From CAYRNY01 sp964425755 (GTDB taxonomy: Bacteria; Chloroflexota; Anaerolineae; Aggregatilineales; Aggregatilineaceae): DNA of 64,000 bases. Positions 18,438-25,791 of this stretch are shown piece after piece; within the stretch, counting starts at the first letter, position 1; every line of letters starts with the position of its first letter. The position numbers and the translations under genes are program-made. The notes below the pieces were generated by a model, which saw only the letters and a program-made list of their open reading frames with translations, was not told where the DNA came from and searched no databases. Where the stretch lies: positions 124,001 to 188,000 of the forward strand of contig CAYRNY010000003.1 of the NCBI GenBank assembly GCA_964425755.1. The letters run 5' to 3'.

Positions 18438-18733
18438 CGTGCGAGTTTGCTTTCTATCCGGTCGATGCGCACGGCGAGGGCGTCAAGCTCGTGTTCGATG
18501 CACTCCAGCAGGTACAACATGCGCGTAATGTCGCCGTGATCCGCAGCGCCGGCGGGCGCGGCCTGCCGTAACGTCGCGTTGACGCGCTGGTGTGTTTCCA
18601 GCGTGCGGTTGATCTGGTTGCCGATGCGCCGCAACACACGCGGGGATCGGATCACGGTCTGCCATTGGGCGGCAGCTTCGCGCTCCCAGGTTTCAAGATG
18701 TTTGCGCAAAGCCAGTATGAACGGGTCATTCAT
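18434..18733 (-). CDS. Small PhaE/PhaR-like or phasin-like protein of the PHA operon
   Basis: A 99-residue, soluble, helical protein ending in a coiled coil (LECIEHELDALAVRIDRIESKL). The middle (VIRSPRVLRRIGNQINRTLETHQRVNATL) resembles the helical segment of PhaE/PhaR-type synthase partners. It overlaps both neighbours (8 nt with the gene upstream, 4 nt with phaC), so the three are translated together. I cannot tell whether it is a true synthase subunit or a granule-associated phasin. Confidence 0.5.
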   Translation of the reverse strand: MNDPFILALRKHLETWEREAAAQWQTVIRSPRVLRRIGNQINRTLETHQRVNATLRQAAPAGAADHGDITRMLYLLECIEHELDALAVRIDRIESKLAR

Positions 18734-19208
18734 CGCGCAGACGTTCCTCCAGTGCGTCCACCTTAGCGGTCAGTTGTGCGACCTGTTCCGCCAGATGTTC
18801 GATGACATCTAACATTTGTTTGGGTTGGGCGACGTTATCCTGCGATGTCTGGCTCCATTGTGCGATGTTCTCCGCGACGGTTTCGCCCACACGCCGCCCT
18901 TGTTCGAGCATCAGCTCCATTGACTGAAGCATGATGTCCGCATAGCGCGGTGCCATTTCGCCCCACAAACGCGCGGTCTCCTCGACCATGCGTTCCGGTG
19001 TCGCGGTGTCAGGGTCCTGGCTGGAGAACGCGCTGCGGATCGCGTCGTCGACGTGGGCCTGCATGAATTCGAGCGCGTCGCGGAAATGCGCGAAGTCGGC
19101 GGTGTCGTTGCTCTGCACGTGTTTGATCACGCCGCGCCAGCGCGCCGTCTGCCCGTCGCTTTCTTCGCGCACGAACCGCAGCATGAATGATACAACGTCC
19201 TGGTTCAT
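18726..19208 (-). CDS. PhaE-like / phasin-like protein, first gene of the PHA operon
   Basis: A 160-residue helical protein. The N-terminal half has acidic and aromatic helices; the C-terminal third (QMLDVIEHLAEQVAQLTAKV and following) is a leucine-zipper-like coiled coil similar to that of the next, smaller gene. PhaE in class III systems is usually about 350 residues, so the PhaE role may be divided between this and the 99-residue protein, or this may be a phasin (inference from position and composition). Confidence 0.5.
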   Translation of the reverse strand: MNQDVVSFMLRFVREESDGQTARWRGVIKHVQSNDTADFAHFRDALEFMQAHVDDAIRSAFSSQDPDTATPERMVEETARLWGEMAPRYADIMLQSMELMLEQGRRVGETVAENIAQWSQTSQDNVAQPKQMLDVIEHLAEQVAQLTAKVDALEERLRDE

Positions 19209-19284
19209 AAGCTTTCTCCGAGTGTGGTGCTCATTATCTCTTGTATACGGGTCGGGGGTTGCACTGGGGTTGCAGAATGGCGCA

Positions 19285-20085
19285 TTATCCCAAGGCCAGT
19301 GGTTCTCCCTGCCTGATGCGGTGATACAGTTCGGTCGTTTCCGGCATGGGGTCCAGGTCCAGCCCGTCGGCTAGGGCGTCTTTGCATTGGGTATACACGC
19401 GCATCGCCAGCGGGCGGTTGCCGCGTAAAGCATGGCTGATCATCATCAAACGATAGGCCTCTTCCCAATAGCGGTCGATCATCAACACCGACTGGCACAG
19501 GTGGATCGCTTCCTGGTAAGCGTCTTGCCGGATCAACAATGTCGCCAGCCGCATCGCGCCTGAGAGGTACAGGGTCTGCATGCGTTCGCGTTCCAGGCTG
19601 GCCCAATCCTCATACAGCGCGTCAGGCAGGTAATCGCCAGCGTAACGGTCGATGGCGTCACGGTACGTATCGATCGCCGCGTCGATATCATCGCGTTCCT
19701 GCCGTGCGGCGTTCCTGAGCCCGGTTCGGAAAACTTCCGCGTCGATCCTGATCGTGGCTTCCGGGTTCAGCCCGTAGGCCATGCCGTGCCGCACGATGAA
19801 CTGTGACAGGGTGCGGGGTGGGCGGTCCGGTTCGAGTGCGTCGTTCAAAGCATTGAGCGCGACCTTAAAGTCGCGATCGGCGCGCTGTTCGTCCAGCGTG
19901 GGCCACAGTTCGTAGACGATGCGCTCTTTCGGCAGCAGGTGATGGCTGTCGTTGAGGCGCAGGGTGATGAAAAACTGGAACAGCCGCTGTGCTTTTTCGC
20001 GTTTCCACACAACATTCGGCAGCAACGTGTCATCGCGCCATACCCGAAACATGCCGAGCGTCTGGATACGCAATGCTTCACTCAT
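19285..20085 (-). CDS. BTAD-domain transcriptional regulator (SARP-like)
   Basis: A 266-residue regulator with an N-terminal winged-helix DNA-binding domain (starting IQTLGMFRVWRDD, with KREKAQRLFQFFI) and a helical bacterial transcriptional activation domain (about 95-260) ending in HALRGNRPLAMRVYTQCKDAL. There is no NTPase or receiver domain, so it is the short SARP form. ATG 20085 follows AGGA by 7-8 nt. It is the gene just upstream of the PHA operon and reads in the same direction, so it may control PHA storage (inference). Confidence 0.85.
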   Translation of the reverse strand: MSEALRIQTLGMFRVWRDDTLLPNVVWKREKAQRLFQFFITLRLNDSHHLLPKERIVYELWPTLDEQRADRDFKVALNALNDALEPDRPPRTLSQFIVRHGMAYGLNPEATIRIDAEVFRTGLRNAARQERDDIDAAIDTYRDAIDRYAGDYLPDALYEDWASLERERMQTLYLSGAMRLATLLIRQDAYQEAIHLCQSVLMIDRYWEEAYRLMMISHALRGNRPLAMRVYTQCKDALADGLDLDPMPETTELYHRIRQGEPLALG

Positions 20086-20146
20086 CAGTCGATCCTTGCA
20101 TGGTGGAATTCGGCGGTTAGCTCCTGGTCGCTCACGGCACAGAACG

Positions 20147-20175
20147 ATTGTAGCTGGTCGATCTGCCTCTGACAA
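20147..20175 (-). promoter_or_regulatory. Promoter of the BTAD regulator gene
   Basis: Leftward -35 TTGTCA (20170-20175), 17-nt spacer, -10 TACAAT (20147-20152). This predicts a leader of about 55 nt. Confidence 0.6.
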
Positions 20176-20277
20176 TCACATCCGGCGTGTGCCGCACACT
20201 GTGCGAACGCTTGAATGGTGATAGACTTGACCCAAAACCTGTGCGTAGGCTTGCACAAGTTGATTGTGAGGATGCCG

Positions 20278-21075
20278 ATGCCTGAACTCTATGTGAACGG
20301 GGTTGGACTTTATTACGAACTGCACGGTAGCGGCGACGAGGTTGTCGTGCTGAACAACGGCATCATCGCCAGCACGGCCTCGTGGACGTACCAGCTAAAG
20401 ACGCTCGCGTCGCAATTTCGCGTGCTGCTGTATGACATGCGCGGGCAGGGACAGTCTCAGAAGTGGCGGCCCGGCGATCCGGCGTATAGCTGGGACACGC
20501 ATGCCGATGATCTCGCGGCTTTGCTTGAGGCATTGGGCATCGAGTCGGCGCACATTGGCGGCATTTCATACGGTGGCGAGCTGGCGATGGTATTTGCACT
20601 GCGCTACCCGGAGCGCTGCCGGAAGCTGATCATCGCCGATTCGGTCAGCCACATCGAGCCGTTACTGTACGCGGTGTGCGATAGCTGGGCACGCGTCGCG
20701 GCGCTGAACGATCACGAATTGTTCTACCGCGTGACGTGGTACTGGAACTTCAGCGAGGCGTTCTTCAGGGACCAGTACGACTTGCTGCTGAGCCGCATCG
20801 ATGCCGCAATGGCGCTCGATCTGCCGTCGGTCGAACAGTTGTGTCGCTGCTTTTTGACGCTGGACATCACCGATCACTTGCATCACATCCAGCACCCGGC
20901 CTGTGTCATCGTCGGTGAGCAGGATATCCTCAAACCGGTGCACTATGCCGAAACCATTGCCGCGAATATCCCCAACGCGGAGCTATACCTGCTCCCGAAT
21001 GCGGGCCATGCCTCGTTTTGGGAACAACCAGAGGCGTTTAACCGCGTGCTGACCACCTTCCTGCTGACGGATTGA
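20278..21075 (+). CDS. alpha/beta hydrolase
   Basis: A 265-residue hydrolase of the 3-oxoadipate enol-lactonase/esterase type: GDEVVVLNNGI at the oxyanion position, nucleophile in GGISYGGE, acid in VGEQDIL and His in NAGHASFW. The oxyanion HG dipeptide common in the family is replaced by NNG. ATG 20278 is chosen because GTGAGG lies 6 nt before it. Substrate unknown; it is divergent from the BTAD/PHA genes. Confidence 0.8.
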   Translation: MPELYVNGVGLYYELHGSGDEVVVLNNGIIASTASWTYQLKTLASQFRVLLYDMRGQGQSQKWRPGDPAYSWDTHADDLAALLEALGIESAHIGGISYGGELAMVFALRYPERCRKLIIADSVSHIEPLLYAVCDSWARVAALNDHELFYRVTWYWNFSEAFFRDQYDLLLSRIDAAMALDLPSVEQLCRCFLTLDITDHLHHIQHPACVIVGEQDILKPVHYAETIAANIPNAELYLLPNAGHASFWEQPEAFNRVLTTFLLTD

Positions 21076-21160
21076 CGGCGCTCGTGCCTGTGCATAGATG
21101 CGGTTACAGACACACGCCCGGAATGGCACGCAGTGGACTCGCGATAGGGAGGGGGTGCGC

Positions 21161-21185
21161 TATAATCGGCACAGAGAGTGTGCCG
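21161..21185 (+). promoter_or_regulatory. -10 box followed by a 7-bp palindrome before gatC
   Basis: TATAAT at 21161-21166 (no good -35) is directly followed by CGGCACA-GAGAG-TGTGCCG (21167-21185), spanning the expected start site. It could be an operator or a 5'-end hairpin. Confidence 0.4.
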
Positions 21186-21204
21186 GAATGGAGCGAGATA
21201 ACCC

Positions 21205-21498
21205 GTGAAGATTGATCGCGAAATGGTCATGCACATCGCTGAACTGGCGAAACTGCGGTTGACCGACGAGGAAATTGATCGTTACGCAGAACAGCTAACC
21301 GATATCTTGAACTACGCTGAGCGGTTGCAGGAACTTGATACGGACGCGATCTCCCCGACGGCCTCGGTACTGCCGCTGCGAAACGTGCTGCGTGAGGACG
21401 CGGTTCAGCCCTCACTACCGCGCGAGCGCGCGCTGGCGGAAAGTGCCGATTCGGATCAAGGTCAGTTTCGCGTAGAGGCTGTGTGGGATGACGCTTAG
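21205..21498 (+). CDS. gatC: Asp-tRNA(Asn)/Glu-tRNA(Gln) amidotransferase subunit C
   Basis: A 97-residue protein with the typical GatC layout: HIAELAKLRLTDEEI at the N-terminus, DILNYAERLQELDTD in the middle and LPLRNVLREDAV near the end. GatC stabilises GatA-GatB, which amidates misacylated Asp- or Glu-tRNA. gatA and gatB are not adjacent here; the next gene is a signalling protein. GTG start at 21205. Confidence 0.95.
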   Translation: MKIDREMVMHIAELAKLRLTDEEIDRYAEQLTDILNYAERLQELDTDAISPTASVLPLRNVLREDAVQPSLPRERALAESADSDQGQFRVEAVWDDA

Positions 21499-21530
21499 CG
21501 GCAGCGTGCCGGAGAGAGGAACGACGGGTT

Positions 21531-22472
21531 GTGAGCGCGGGAAAATCATCCCCCCGGATGCTGGTGATCGACGGTGATACTGCACTAGTTGATACTCTGA
21601 CCGGCCACTTCACAGCAGAAGGCTATCAGGTGCAGTCTGCCCTGACCGGACAGGACGGTCTCGAACGCGCAAGGACCGGTCGCCCGCAAGTGATTTTACT
21701 GGCGGTGCGCCTGGACGATATGGCGGGGCTGGATGTGTTCCGCAAGTTGCAGGACGTGCCGCGTACCAGTCACATCCCGGTAATGTTCCTGGCCGGGCGC
21801 GGCGAGTCGGCCCTGCAAAACAAAATTCTCGAAGCGGGGGCGTATGATTTTCTCGAGAAACCGCTCGATCTTGATATCCTGGCGCTGCGCGTGCGAAACG
21901 CGTTGCGACGTGCCGAACGCGACGGCCTCTCAGAGCCACGCACCGGGCTACCCACCGGACGGTTAATCCGCGAGCGCCTGGACGCGCTGGAGCGCGAACG
22001 CGAATGGTACCGTATCGATATGACGTTCACCGGGTTTGACGTGTTTCGTGACCGGTACGGGTTTGTGGCTGCCAACGAGGCGCTGCGGTTTGCCGGTAAC
22101 CTGATCGCACAGATCGTCGATAAACACGGTACGCCTACCGATTTTGTCGGGCATTATACGGGGACAGAGGATTTCGTCGTGGTATCACAGGTGACGCATG
22201 GTTCGCGGTTGCACGCGCTGTTGGCCGAACGCGTCGGCAAGGAATTAGCATCATTCTACAATTTTGAGGAGCGCGATCGCGGGTATGTGCTGGTTGAAGA
22301 CGGCGCGGGGAAACATGTGCAGAAACCGCTGATGTCGGTGCGTGTGCGAGCGGTGCAGGCCGCGTCCGACCCCGTCACGCAATCCGGCGGCGTTACCGAG
22401 AATAGCAGCGGAGATGAGAGCAATCTGGTTGAAGGTGATCAGGAGTCCAGCGACGATCCCTTTGACTGGTGA
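21531..22472 (+). CDS. Pseudo-receiver plus degenerate GGDEF-like protein
   Basis: A 313-residue cytosolic protein. Residues 8-125 are a CheY-like receiver with the acidic pair (VIDGD) and the late Lys (FLEKPLD). The phospho-acceptor Asp is Ala58 (ILLAVRLDDM) and the conserved Thr/Ser is also lost (MFLAGRGE). Residues about 135-275 resemble a diguanylate cyclase domain (RTGLPTGRLI), with GGDEF replaced by TGTEDF, so it should be inactive. A polar acidic tail ends the protein. It is probably a phosphorylation-independent signalling or binding adaptor. GTG start, 32 nt after gatC. Confidence 0.75.
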   Translation: MSAGKSSPRMLVIDGDTALVDTLTGHFTAEGYQVQSALTGQDGLERARTGRPQVILLAVRLDDMAGLDVFRKLQDVPRTSHIPVMFLAGRGESALQNKILEAGAYDFLEKPLDLDILALRVRNALRRAERDGLSEPRTGLPTGRLIRERLDALEREREWYRIDMTFTGFDVFRDRYGFVAANEALRFAGNLIAQIVDKHGTPTDFVGHYTGTEDFVVVSQVTHGSRLHALLAERVGKELASFYNFEERDRGYVLVEDGAGKHVQKPLMSVRVRAVQAASDPVTQSGGVTENSSGDESNLVEGDQESSDDPFDW

Positions 22473-22498
22473 GCGTGGTCGACTGGGACTGTCAAACG

Positions 22499-22529
22499 AC
22501 CGCCTGAGTTTTGCGCCAGACGGTTTTTT
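22499..22529 (+). terminator. Intrinsic terminator after the pseudo-receiver gene
   Basis: ACCGCCTG / CAGACGGT stem (one mismatch, 10-nt loop) followed by a T6 run, 27 nt past the stop. It sits between convergent genes and may also weakly serve pyrH. Confidence 0.7.
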
Positions 22530-22544
22530 GTGGCTGCCGGTGGC

Positions 22545-23267
22545 TTAACCGGTGTGAACCAGCGTGCCGACGGGTTTGCCCAGAACCGCGTCCATCAGGC
22601 TGTGATCGTCCCAGATGTTCAGCACGATCAACGGCAGGTGGTGGTCCATGCACAATGTGATCGCGGTGAGGTCCATCACGCGTACACGATATGACAGCGC
22701 TTCGGAATAGGTGAGTTTGTCGAATTTCTTGGCGTCGGGGTCTTTTTTGGGGTCGGCAGTGTAGATTCCGTCGACCTGCGTGCCCTTGATTAGCAAGTCT
22801 GCGTTGATCTCCATCGCGCGCAAGGCGGCGGCGGTGTCGGTGGTGAAGAAGGGATTGCCCGTCCCGCCGGCGATGATCACAACCCGTTCCTTTTCCATGT
22901 GGCGTATCGCGCGCAGCCGGATGTAAGGTTCTGCTACCTGGTGCATGGCGATCGCGGTCTGCACACGCGTGGGCACGCCCGTGCGCTCCAGCGCATCTTG
23001 CAGCGCCAGGCCGTTCATCACGGTCGCCAGCATACCCATGTGGTCGGCGGTGGGTTGCGCCATGCCATGTTGCACGCCGATATTGCCGCGCCATAAATTG
23101 CCCGCACCGATCACCAGCCCGACCTGTACGCCCAGGTCATAAACTTGTTTGAGCTTGGTGGCGATCGCGGCGGCCTGGTCAGGGTCGATCCCGAACCCTT
23201 GCGGCCCGGCCAGTACTTCACCGCTGAGCTTGAGCACAATACGCTTGTATCGGGGCTGCTGCATCAT
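22545..23267 (-). CDS. pyrH: UMP kinase
   Basis: A 240-residue amino-acid-kinase-fold enzyme that phosphorylates UMP to UDP. It starts RIVLKLSGEVLAG, with VIGAGNLWRG, the GTGNPFFTTDTAA nucleotide-binding segment and the uridylate-kinase KKDPDAKKFDKLTYSEAL region. It lies downstream of rpsB-tsf as in many bacteria, but frr does not follow, and a strong terminator separates it from tsf. Confidence 0.97.
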   Translation of the reverse strand: MMQQPRYKRIVLKLSGEVLAGPQGFGIDPDQAAAIATKLKQVYDLGVQVGLVIGAGNLWRGNIGVQHGMAQPTADHMGMLATVMNGLALQDALERTGVPTRVQTAIAMHQVAEPYIRLRAIRHMEKERVVIIAGGTGNPFFTTDTAAALRAMEINADLLIKGTQVDGIYTADPKKDPDAKKFDKLTYSEALSYRVRVMDLTAITLCMDHHLPLIVLNIWDDHSLMDAVLGKPVGTLVHTG

Positions 23268-23313
23268 GTGATCCTCGTTTCGAGTTTGCTTTTTTCTGCG
23301 AGCAAACAGGCGG

Positions 23314-23347
23314 CAAAAAAAGAGGGATTAGGTATGTGCCTAATCCC
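23314..23347 (-). terminator. Strong intrinsic terminator between tsf and pyrH
   Basis: GGGATTAGG / CCTAATCCC (perfect 9 bp, 6-nt loop) followed leftward by TCTTTTTTT. It ends the rpsB-tsf message 29 nt after the tsf stop; pyrH would depend on read-through or its own start. Confidence 0.85.
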
Positions 23348-23375
23348 AATCCCCCTTCGCTGCCCAAACACGTGA

Positions 23376-23984
23376 TTACGCTTCGTCCGCCGCTTCACCG
23401 ATGGCGATGCGGGCGAATTGACCGACCTGGATGTTCTCTCCCAGTTCGGCGATGGCTTGCGTGATCAGTTCCTGGATCGTCATGCTGTCGTCTTTGATGA
23501 ACGGCTGTTCCAGCAGGACGATCTCCTCGTAGAACTTGCTCATGCGCCCGTCGACAATCTTGTCGACGATGTTCTCGGGCTTGCCTTCTTCCAGTGCACG
23601 GCGGCGCTGGATTTCGCGTTCGGCGCTTTCGACGGCTTTGGGGATGTCGTCACGGCTAACGTACTGCGCGCCCAGGTTGGCGATTTGTAGCGCAACGTCG
23701 TTCGCCAGTTGCTGGAACTGGTCGGTCTTGGCGACGAAATCGGTCTCGCAGTTCAATTCCACCAGCACGCCGAGGCGGTTATTGTGGTGGATATAGGCGT
23801 GGACGATGCCTTCGTTGGTGGCGCGTCCGGCCTTCTTGGCAGCTTTGGCGAGTCCCTTTTCGCGCAGGTGCTCAATGGCTTTGTCGATATCACCATCGAA
23901 CTGAACCAGAGCGTTTTTGCAGTCAAGCGGCCCTGCTCCAGTTTGCTCCCGCAGTTCCTTGACCATTTGGGCCGTGATTTTCAT
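23376..23984 (-). CDS. tsf: Elongation factor Ts (short form)
   Basis: A 202-residue EF-Ts with the N-terminal UBA-like domain (VKELREQTGAGPLDCKNAL) and the TDFVAK motif (NCETDFVAKT) that contacts EF-Tu. It is of the short type, about 200 residues against 283 in E. coli, as in cyanobacteria and Thermus. It begins 3 nt after rpsB and is translated from the same message. It exchanges GDP on EF-Tu. Confidence 0.97.
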   Translation of the reverse strand: MKITAQMVKELREQTGAGPLDCKNALVQFDGDIDKAIEHLREKGLAKAAKKAGRATNEGIVHAYIHHNNRLGVLVELNCETDFVAKTDQFQQLANDVALQIANLGAQYVSRDDIPKAVESAEREIQRRRALEEGKPENIVDKIVDGRMSKFYEEIVLLEQPFIKDDSMTIQELITQAIAELGENIQVGQFARIAIGEAADEA

Positions 23985-23987
23985 CGG

Positions 23988-24872
23988 CTACTCTTCCTCG
24001 CTCTCTTCTTTGTATTCGGTGTCCTCGTCTTCGTCAAATTCGTCGTCATCTTCGAAGTCGAATTCGCCGCTGCGCAGCTTGGCCAGCGTGGACTCGCCCA
24101 GGTAGGCTTCGTCGTCTTCCAGGTCAGCCATCGCCGCTTCGAAGTCCACGTCACCTTCGACGCCTTCATCTTCATCGGCGCGCGTCTTGCGCAGCGCGAT
24201 ACCTTCGAGCACGGCGTCGGCCATGGTGCTGGTCAGCAGTTTGATCGCGCGGATCGCGTCGTCATTCGACGGGATGATGTAGTCGATCTGGTCCGGATCG
24301 CAGTTGGAGTCCACCAGCGCGATGACGGGGATGTTCAGAATGTTCGCTTCGTGCACGGCGGTCTCTTCGCGGCGCGTATCGACGATATACACCAGGTCAG
24401 GCAAGCGTGACATGGTGCGCAGGCCGCCAAAACGATTTTCTAGCTTTTCCATCTTGCGGTCGAGCAGCAGGCGCTCTTTCTTGGTCAGTTTTTCGAAGAC
24501 CCCTTCGTCGCGCTGGCGTTCGAGCGTTTTCATCGTTTCCAGCCGCTCGCGGACGGTGCGCCAGTTTGTCAGCGTGCCGCCCAGCCATCGTTGGTTGACG
24601 TATGGCATTCCACAGCGCGTTGCTTCCTGGGCGATGGTCTCTTGCGCCTGGCGCTTGGTTCCGACGAACAGCAGCGTGCCGCCATCAGCGACCGTGTCGC
24701 GCACGACGTTATAGATTTGGTCAATGAAGACGATGGTCTGCTGCAGATCGATGATATGAATGCCGTTACGTTCGGTGAAGATGTACGGCTTCATCTTGGG
24801 ATTCCACTTGCGCGAGCGGTGGCCGAAGTGGACGCCCGTCTCTAGCAGGTTTTTCATAGAGACTACTGGCAT
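23988..24872 (-). CDS. rpsB: 30S ribosomal protein S2 with long acidic C-terminal tail
   Basis: S2 signatures: SMKNLLETGVHFGHRSRKWN, the TKRQAQ segment, NQRWLGGTLTNW and ALVDSNCDPDQIDYIIPSNDD. The protein has 294 residues against about 240 usually. The extra C-terminal part of roughly 60 residues is extremely acidic (EFDFEDDDEFDEDEDTEY, EESEEE). The start is MPVVSMKN, as in other S2 proteins; AGGAGG lies 11 nt upstream. First gene of an rpsB-tsf unit. Confidence 0.97.
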   Translation of the reverse strand: MPVVSMKNLLETGVHFGHRSRKWNPKMKPYIFTERNGIHIIDLQQTIVFIDQIYNVVRDTVADGGTLLFVGTKRQAQETIAQEATRCGMPYVNQRWLGGTLTNWRTVRERLETMKTLERQRDEGVFEKLTKKERLLLDRKMEKLENRFGGLRTMSRLPDLVYIVDTRREETAVHEANILNIPVIALVDSNCDPDQIDYIIPSNDDAIRAIKLLTSTMADAVLEGIALRKTRADEDEGVEGDVDFEAAMADLEDDEAYLGESTLAKLRSGEFDFEDDDEFDEDEDTEYKEESEEE

Positions 24873-25023
24873 GGTTGGTAAAACCTCCTGATTGTGTTTG
24901 TACGTTCACACCGTTCATCCTCTGCCGCAATTCGACCGTGGCCGAACAACACAGGCCGAGTCCCGGTGTGTGTTTTTGGGGTCTGGGGACGCAGTATGCT
25001 GCACCATCCAAACCCGGCGCAGC

Positions 25024-25052
25024 ATTGTATCACAAGCACTGCGCGGCAACAA
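25024..25052 (-). promoter_or_regulatory. Promoter of rpsB-tsf
   Basis: Leftward -35 TTGTTG (25047-25052), 17-nt spacer, extended -10 TGATACAAT (TACAAT at 25024-25029). The predicted leader of about 145 nt could hold S2 autoregulation; no known fold was recognised. Confidence 0.6.
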
Positions 25053-25122
25053 GGTACAATACCCGCATATTGAACGTAAACGCGTGCATGCGAGCGACCG
25101 GCATAGCGCCGTCATGCGCCGC

Positions 25123-25707
25123 TCAGTTCTTCCCGGTATGGGCTGCGAGCAGCGCTTCGACCGCAGCGATCAATTCAGCTTCAGACATATACCCCAGGTA
25201 GCGCTGGAATACCTCGCCCTGCGCATCCAGCAGCACGATCATAGGGATGCCGGATACATTGTATGTGGCTGCCAGCGGGGCGGTCGCGAGGCGATCAACG
25301 TTCAGGATGTGGAAATCGACGCGGTCGTGATACGTTTCTTCAAGCCGTCGCACGGACGGACGCATCGCGTTGCACGCACTTCACCACCAGGCGTGAAATT
25401 CGATGAAGTGTGGGTTTCCGCGCTGCTCGATCACGTATGGTTCCGCGTCTTGCGTCGGGGATGCGACCAGATCGGCAATTGCCGTGAGCGTGCCCATCGG
25501 CCCGGCCATTGTGGGTGGGGCGGTGGGAGTTACCAGCAGGCTGAACTCAGGTGTAGCAGCAGCTCCCGTTTCCGGCGCTGCCTGCGCGCCCGTCGCGACT
25601 GCCACCGTCTGGAGTACGGCGCGCTGTTCCGGGCTGCACGCGGCGGCCAGGATCGCCAGTACGATCAGGCCGGTGGCTGTGCCGGTAATGATCCAACGTT
25701 TTGTCAT
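25123..25707 (-). CDS. Thioredoxin-like lipoprotein, probable selenoprotein (in-frame TGA, UxxC)
   Basis: The frame is open on both sides of a single TGA (25381-25383) at codon 109, exactly where the first Cys of a thioredoxin CxxC would be: HAWW-TGA-SAC-NAMRPSVRRLEE. Resolving Cys112 is present, and VSGIPMIV supplies the cis-Pro. Read through, it is a normal thioredoxin-like domain (about 88-192). A lipobox (LAILAAAC, Cys24) and a Thr/Ala/Pro linker precede it, so it would be an anchored extracytoplasmic redox protein. A hairpin fitting the bacterial SECIS model follows the TGA. A simple nonsense mutation or sequencing error is the alternative. Confidence 0.65.
25345..25359 (-). promoter_or_regulatory. 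Candidate bacterial SECIS hairpin
   Basis: CCGUC-CGUGC-GACGG begins 24 nt after the first base of the UGA: 5-bp perfect stem, 5-nt loop, G at the second loop position. Bacterial SECIS elements have a short stem, an early loop G and a loop about 16-37 nt from UGA (family knowledge). Confidence 0.5.
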
Positions 25708-25791
25708 GGTGTGCTGTTCTCCGGCTTGAGTCGTTGTTATAGCGTCATTGTACCCGGCCTGCGTCGGCTCAATCAATCGGCGTTGATGCGG

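Noticed and set aside
25123..25776. Two separate small genes (25381-25776 and 25123-25365)
   Set aside because: They are one thioredoxin-like reading frame in the same phase interrupted only by TGA at the active-site position; the downstream piece alone has no start-site support and lacks the first half of the fold.
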